This document shows positions 6,236 through 6,475 of a stretch of 6,475 nucleotides of DNA, piece after piece (position 1 is the first letter of the stretch; each line of letters starts with the position of its first letter). The stretch comes from Chloroflexi bacterium RBG_16_48_8 (GTDB lineage: Bacteria; Chloroflexota; Anaerolineae; Anaerolineales; E44-bin32). Both the position numbers and the translations under genes were made by a program. The stretch lies in the NCBI GenBank assembly GCA_001795115.1, contig MGNI01000116.1, positions 44,900 through 51,374 on the forward strand. Direction: 5' to 3'. Below the pieces are notes generated by a model that worked only from the letters and a program-made list of their open reading frames with translations, made no database searches and was not told the origin of the DNA.

Positions 6236-6475
6236 ATGACGAATTCAGATCAATGGATCAAAGGCATCCTGGACATCCTTACAAAGACCCACGACCAAGA
6301 GATGGATTGTGATGAGGTCTATGAATTACTGGATCAGTTTGTAGAAGCCAAGGTTCGGGGTGAGGATATTTCAGAAGCAATGCCATTGATTTTACGTCAC
6401 TTGGATCTCTGTCGAGATTGCCTTGAAGAGTATGAAGCCTTACTCCGGGTGATCGAAGCAGAAGAAGATATTAAA
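6236..6475 (+). CDS. Zinc-binding anti-sigma factor, 3' end outside the window
   Basis: An open frame of 80 codons runs off the right edge. It starts at ATG 6236, with GGGA at 6222-6225 and GGTGA at 6228-6232 upstream; an in-frame TGA at 6230-6232 rules out an earlier start. Cys25 in MDCDEVYELL and the HLDLCRDC segment (His55, Cys59, Cys62) form the C-x29-H-x3-C-x2-C pattern of zinc anti-sigma (ZAS) domains, which bind and hold their partner ECF sigma factor and can release it when thiols are oxidised. Position directly behind the sigma gene supports this. No membrane segment is seen in the visible part; one could follow beyond the edge. The domain call is good; the signal sensed is unknown. 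Confidence 0.8.
   Translation, partial: MTNSDQWIKGILDILTKTHDQEMDCDEVYELLDQFVEAKVRGEDISEAMPLILRHLDLCRDCLEEYEALLRVIEAEEDIK

Overview
The window is the distal part of a SUF iron-sulfur cluster biogenesis operon, read entirely on the + strand, followed by a separate ECF sigma factor / zinc-binding anti-sigma gene pair. The order is sufB (5' end cut by the window), sufD, a small uncharacterised basic protein, sufS, sufU, a Rieske-type ferredoxin, a gap of about 380 bases, an ECF sigma factor, and an anti-sigma factor cut by the right edge. No RNA genes, CRISPR, insertion sequences or phage genes are visible.

Organism. Base composition is near balanced by eye. The SufB is of the Bacillus type (no long Proteobacterial insert, C-terminus MEGSIG). 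SufS is paired with SufU rather than SufE, and a Rieske ferredoxin sits in the same operon. This fits a Gram-positive-like or Chloroflexota-type bacterium. I favour Chloroflexota (Anaerolineae-like), but this is inference from gene order and family type, not a proven assignment.

Region 1-5168, SUF operon. SufS takes sulfur from cysteine as a persulfide, SufU relays it, and the SufB/SufD heterodimer (with the ATPase SufC) assembles the cluster. sufC is not in the window and is probably just upstream of sufB. Gaps are 76, 47, 13, 9 and about 58 bases, consistent with one transcript. The sufB-sufD gap carries a perfect 7-bp stem-loop overlapping the sufB stop codon. Between sufD and sufS lies a 96-residue protein with a beta-rich, SH3/Tudor-like look and an Arg/Lys-rich tail. 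I do not recognise it, and it is the most novel-looking gene here. The SufU is unusually short between its second and third zinc-ligand cysteines, lacking the insertion that sets Bacillus SufU apart from IscU.

Region 5169-5548, intergenic. No convincing gene. It holds three perfect inverted repeats within about 95 bases, and two weak extended -10-like boxes ahead of the sigma gene. I see no convincing intrinsic terminator after the SUF operon.

Region 5549-6475, regulatory pair. A 213-residue ECF sigma factor is followed after 45 bases by an open frame with a C...HxxxCxxC zinc anti-sigma signature, truncated at the window edge. The pair may respond to thiol or oxidative stress, which would suit a neighbour of Fe-S assembly genes, but nothing in the sequence proves a regulatory link.
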